From: Stenotrophomonas maltophilia
GTDB lineage: Bacteria; Pseudomonadota; Gammaproteobacteria; Xanthomonadales; Xanthomonadaceae
DNA length: 64,000 nt
Reading direction: 5' to 3'
NCBI GenBank assembly: GCA_002363385.1
Contig: DEVL01000004.1
Coordinates: forward strand, 255,766-319,765
Positions 60,702 through 64,000 of the stretch are shown piece by piece. The notes below the pieces were generated by a model, which made no database searches, was not told where the DNA came from, and saw only the letters and a program-made list of their open reading frames with translations. A program made the position numbers and the translations under genes. Every line of letters starts with the position of its first letter. Positions within the stretch are counted from its first letter, which is position 1.

Positions 60702-61430
60702 TCAGTGGCGGTGCCGCCACGGGTGCCGGCGGCGGAACATGACCAGGAAGCACCCTACCACCCACACCAGGGCGGCACACCAGCCAGCCAGGATGTCGGA
60801 CGGGTAATGCACCCCCAGGTACATGCGCGAGACGCTCACCAGGACCGCAAAAGTGAGTGCGGACAGCGCCACCGGCCAGCGCCAGCGGGTGTTCCAGGAC
60901 AGCAGCACCAGGGTGACGGCCAAGGTCATCGAGCCCATGGCATGGCCGCTGGGGAAGCTGAAGGTGCTCTCCGGGGCGATGGACTCCCACAGGCTGGGAC
61001 GATCGCGCTGGAAGAAGCGTTTGCTGCCCAGGTTCAGCAGGGCCGAGCCGGCAAAGCAGATCGCCACGAAACTGGCCTCGCGCCAGCGTTTGCGCCAGGC
61101 CAGCAGTCCCACGATCAGTACGTCGGCCGGAATCAGGAACCACTCGTAGCCCAGCTTGGAGAGCAGCACGAAGAACCGGTCCAGGCCCGGCGAATGCAAG
61201 GCGTGCAGCTTCCACAGCAGCAGGTCGTCGAAGTAGATCGCCTCCAGCTCGTGCACTTCATCGGCCAAGGCCACGAAGCCCGCCAATGGCAGCAGCACGC
61301 CGACGAACAGCAGCACGAAGCGCCAGGCGTTGCGGCCCATCCAGTGGCGGACGCCGGCGGCCGGCTCCGCTGCGGCCAGCACCGCCGGCTTATCCAACGC
61401 GTCGGACATAGGTGCGTTCGACGTACTCAT
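60702..61430 (-). CDS. PAP2-family membrane phosphatase
   Basis: A 242-residue inner-membrane phosphatase with about six spans. The three catalytic motifs are KRFFQRDRP, FPSGHAMGSMT and SRMYLGVHYPSDILAGW. It probably acts on undecaprenyl-pyrophosphate or phosphatidic acid. It overlaps ispG by 41 bases, or by 20 if it starts at the internal ATG (MSDALDKP). Codirectional with ispG, which makes isoprenoid precursors. Confidence 0.88.
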   Translation of the reverse strand: MSTSNAPMSDALDKPAVLAAAEPAAGVRHWMGRNAWRFVLLFVGVLLPLAGFVALADEVHELEAIYFDDLLLWKLHALHSPGLDRFFVLLSKLGYEWFLIPADVLIVGLLAWRKRWREASFVAICFAGSALLNLGSKRFFQRDRPSLWESIAPESTFSFPSGHAMGSMTLAVTLVLLSWNTRWRWPVALSALTFAVLVSVSRMYLGVHYPSDILAGWCAALVWVVGCFLVMFRRRHPWRHRH

Positions 61431-62655
61431 CGATCAGCGTGACGAAGTCCTGGGCGATGTTCTCGCCACGCAGGGTGACCGTCTTTTCGCCATCCACGAA
61501 CACCGGCGCGGCCGGCGTTTCACCGTTGCCCGGCAGCGAGATGCCGATGTTGGCGTGGCGCGATTCGCCCGGCCCGTTGACGATGCAGCCCATGACCGCC
61601 AGGGTCATGTTCTCCGCACCCGGGTGGCTCACCTTCCAGACCGGCATTTTCTCGCGCACGTGGTTCTGCACGACCTTGGCCAGCTCCTGGAAGAACTCCG
61701 AGGTGGTCCGGCCGCAGCCGGGGCAGGCCGTGACCAGCGGCGTGAAGGCCCGCTGCCCGGTGGTCTGCAACAGCTCCTGGGCAACGATCACTTCGGCCGT
61801 GCGCGACTGACCCGGTTCGGGCGTCAGCGAGATACGGATGGTGTCGCCGATGCCTTCCTGAAGCAGTACGGCCAGCGCCGCCGAAGAGGCGACGATGCCC
61901 TTGCTGCCGATACCCGCTTCGGTCAGGCCCAGATGCAGCGCGAAATCCGAGCGCTGGGCCAGATCGCGGTACACCGCGATCAGCTCCTGCACGCCGCTGA
62001 CCTTGGCCGACAGCACGATGCGATCGCGCGGCAGGCCCAGCTCCACGGCGGTCTGAGCCGAATCCAGGGCCGAGCGGATCAGCGCTTCACGCAGCACCCG
62101 GCCAGCATCCCAGGGCTGCGCGCGCTGGCTGTTCTCGTCCATCAGGCGCGCGGCCAGGGATTGATCCAGCGAGCCCCAGTTGGCGCCGATGCGGACCGGC
62201 TTGTTGTAGCGGATCGCAAACTCGATCAGCTGCGCGAACTGGGTGTCCTTCTTCTTGCCGAAGCCCACGTTGCCCGGATTGATCCGGTACTTGGCCAGCG
62301 CCTCGGCGCAGGCCGGCTCCTGGGTCAGCAGCTGATGGCCGTTGTAATGGAAGTCGCCGATCAGGGGGACATTGATCCCCATCATCTGCAGCTTCTCCAC
62401 GATCCGCGGAATGGCAGCGGCCGACTCGGGATTGTTGACGGTCAACCGCACCATCTCCGAGCCCGCACGCCACAGTTCGGCCACCTGCTTCACGCTGGAG
62501 GCGACATCGGCGGTGTCGGTGTTGGTCATGGACTGCACCACCACGGGATGGCCCCCACCCACGACCACGCCGCCGATACGGACGGGCTGGGTCTGGCGGC
62601 GGGCCCACACGGCGGAGTCGGCGGGTTGGGTCGGTCGGGTCACGGCGTCATGCAT
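61390..62655 (-). CDS. ispG: 4-hydroxy-3-methylbut-2-enyl diphosphate synthase
   Basis: A 421-residue iron-sulfur enzyme of the MEP isoprenoid path. Features: VVVGGGHPVVVQSMTNTDTA at the N-terminus and cluster cysteines in TACPGCGRTTSE with GCIVNGPGES near the C-terminus. The PAP2 gene downstream overlaps it. Confidence 0.95.
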   Translation of the reverse strand: MHDAVTRPTQPADSAVWARRQTQPVRIGGVVVGGGHPVVVQSMTNTDTADVASSVKQVAELWRAGSEMVRLTVNNPESAAAIPRIVEKLQMMGINVPLIGDFHYNGHQLLTQEPACAEALAKYRINPGNVGFGKKKDTQFAQLIEFAIRYNKPVRIGANWGSLDQSLAARLMDENSQRAQPWDAGRVLREALIRSALDSAQTAVELGLPRDRIVLSAKVSGVQELIAVYRDLAQRSDFALHLGLTEAGIGSKGIVASSAALAVLLQEGIGDTIRISLTPEPGQSRTAEVIVAQELLQTTGQRAFTPLVTACPGCGRTTSEFFQELAKVVQNHVREKMPVWKVSHPGAENMTLAVMGCIVNGPGESRHANIGISLPGNGETPAAPVFVDGEKTVTLRGENIAQDFVTLIDEYVERTYVRRVG

Positions 62656-62799
62656 CGGCCTATTTTAGCGCGCCCAGCGCACGGGTAGGTGCCCGCTGTT
62701 GCTTGGTACTCATGTTCCGTACCACCTGCGCCCCGCGCGCGCCCGATGCGGCCGATTGTCGCAGGCAGGTCCGGTCCGGAGCGCATACGATGTGCGGAC

Positions 62800-64000
62800 A
62801 TGACCGGTACCGACGCCCCCTTTCTCCGCACCCTGTGCAGCCTGCGCTGGCTGGCCGTGGCTGGCCAGGCCGCCACTATCCTGGTCGCCACCTGGGTGCT
62901 GGGCCTGGAGTTGCCGCAGCTGCCGCTCTGGGCCGGCGTCGCCGCGCTGACCCTGTTCAACCTGTACGCGCAGCTGCGCGTGCAGGATCCGGATACCGCA
63001 CCGGTCACCGCCTTCGGCCACATCCTGGTGGATGTCACCGTGCTGACCTGGATGGTGGGCTGGAGCGGCGGCATCGCCAATCCCTTCGGCTCGCTGTTCC
63101 TGATCCTGATCGCACTGGCCGCGCTTGCCCTGCCGCTGCGCTGGACCCTGGCCGTCGCCGCAGCCTGCCTGATCGGCTATGCGGTGAGCGGAGTGTTCGG
63201 CCTGCCGCTGCCGAGCGGCTATTTCACCGGTGCGCAGATGCAGCAGTGGGGCGTGGTCTGCAACTTCCTGCTGTCGGCCACGGTGGTGCTGGTGTTCGCG
63301 ACCCGGCTTGCCATCGCCCTGCGCCACCGCGAACACGAGCTGGCGATGCTGCGCGAGCGCTTCGTCCGCAACGAGGGCATCGTGGCGCTGGCGACCCACG
63401 CCGCCTCGGTGGCGCATGAACTCAATACCCCGCTGGCGACCATGACCCTGCTCGCCGACGATATCGCCGACCAGACCGAGAGCAGCGAGGTCCGCGATGA
63501 CGTGGAAACCCTGCGCGAGCTGCTGGTGCAGTGCCGGGAGCGCGTGCTTGCTCTCGCCCGCCCGGCCGCCGGCGATGCCCCGGGCCGCGACGCGGTGACC
63601 CTGCCGCAGGTGCTGGAACAGTGGCGACTGGTGCGTCCGACCATCGCGCTGAAGCGCAATGAGGACGCCCCGCTGACCCTGCCGCTGGACCCGGGTATCG
63701 GGCACCTGCTGATGGTGCTGCTCAACAATGCCGCCGACGCCGGCGAGAAAGCCGATCGCCCGCAGGTGGATCTGTCGCTGCGCATCGAAGGCGATGACCT
63801 GATCGGGGAAGTCCGCGATTACGGTCATGGCTTCGACGCGCGCCAGGCGGTCCTGCCCGGCACCTTGTTCAACAGCGGCAAGACCGACGGCATGGGCGTC
63901 GGCCTGGCCCTGTCCCACGCCACCATCGAACGCCTGGACGGCGAGCTGTGGATGCGCCCGGCCAATGGCGCCGGCACGCGCGTCGGCTTCCGCCTGCCCT
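62800..64000 (+). CDS. RegB/PrrB-type redox sensor histidine kinase, 3' end cut
   Basis: The first 400 residues are visible; the gene runs off the window. Six hydrophobic segments precede the kinase part. The quinone-sensing GGxxNPF motif of RegB is present (GGIANPF, residues 90-96). The phosphorylated His206 is in VAHELNTPLATM. Cys245 in LLVQCRERVL sits 39 residues after it, matching the redox-active cysteine of RegB. The ATPase domain has LLNNAADAG, DYGHGF and GMGVGLALSHA. It probably senses the quinone pool; its RegA-like partner is expected just outside. Confidence 0.9.
   Translation, partial: MTGTDAPFLRTLCSLRWLAVAGQAATILVATWVLGLELPQLPLWAGVAALTLFNLYAQLRVQDPDTAPVTAFGHILVDVTVLTWMVGWSGGIANPFGSLFLILIALAALALPLRWTLAVAAACLIGYAVSGVFGLPLPSGYFTGAQMQQWGVVCNFLLSATVVLVFATRLAIALRHREHELAMLRERFVRNEGIVALATHAASVAHELNTPLATMTLLADDIADQTESSEVRDDVETLRELLVQCRERVLALARPAAGDAPGRDAVTLPQVLEQWRLVRPTIALKRNEDAPLTLPLDPGIGHLLMVLLNNAADAGEKADRPQVDLSLRIEGDDLIGEVRDYGHGFDARQAVLPGTLFNSGKTDGMGVGLALSHATIERLDGELWMRPANGAGTRVGFRLP

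Overview
The window comes from a high-GC gammaproteobacterium of the Xanthomonadaceae, most likely Stenotrophomonas of the S. maltophilia complex. The grounds are a complete smeU1-V-W-U2-X efflux operon with its divergent regulator smeRv, several GTAG-headed palindromic intergenic repeats (SMAG type), and a typical xanthomonad order around sdhCDAB, sdhE, lolCD, htpG, ftsY, mutY and zwf-glk-pgl-edd-eda.

Bases 1-225 are the 3' part of tmRNA (ssrA). An integrated element lies between direct repeats of the last 14 bases of tmRNA (212-225 and 7240-7253). It carries a P4-type tyrosine integrase at the left, an AlpA-like regulator at the right, and copies of a TGGGGGCATC motif at both ends that look like integrase arm sites. 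Between them are an AT-richer, translationally coupled two-gene cassette of unknown function, a relic 3' half of tRNA-Phe, a DUF2971 protein, a reversed phage lysis cassette (endolysin, holin-like, Rz with nested Rz1) and an AT-richer three-span membrane protein. The unknown cassette is the best candidate in the window for an undescribed, possibly anti-phage, system.

From 7.3 to 14.5 kb the genes are chromosomal and mixed: an exported esterase, a TetR/MFS drug efflux pair with a candidate operator, a possible lysozyme inhibitor, membrane proteins and an exported endonuclease/exonuclease/phosphatase protein. From 14.5 to 23.4 kb lies the smeU1VWU2X multidrug efflux operon, which appears to start with an undescribed 75-codon ORF overlapping smeU1, and its LysR regulator. 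From 23.5 to 37 kb come an OmpA-type lipoprotein, photolyase, a Mn-superoxide dismutase with a SoxR-like promoter, and a phosphate-scavenging run (TonB receptor, phytase, purple-acid-type phosphatase, exported pyrophosphatase), then upp, an MBL hydrolase, ggt and a ferredoxin.

From 37 to 51.4 kb are coaD, rsmD, htpG behind a sigma-32-like promoter, ftsY, mutY, yggX, and a long leftward run from an SDHAF4-like gene through sdhCDAB, sdhE, a YgfX-like gene and lolCD. From 51.4 to 59.8 kb are ygfZ, a sugar-importer ATPase, and the rightward Entner-Doudoroff operon zwf-glk-pgl-edd plus eda, with a LacI-type palindrome in the divergent region. The end holds a GacA-like response regulator, a PAP2 phosphatase, ispG and the start of a RegB-type redox sensor kinase that runs off the window.

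Two 109-110 bp intergenic elements (38746-38854 and 58946-59055) share a conserved core but have different, internally complementary 28-bp arms. This is a covariation pattern that suggests a structured repeat family.
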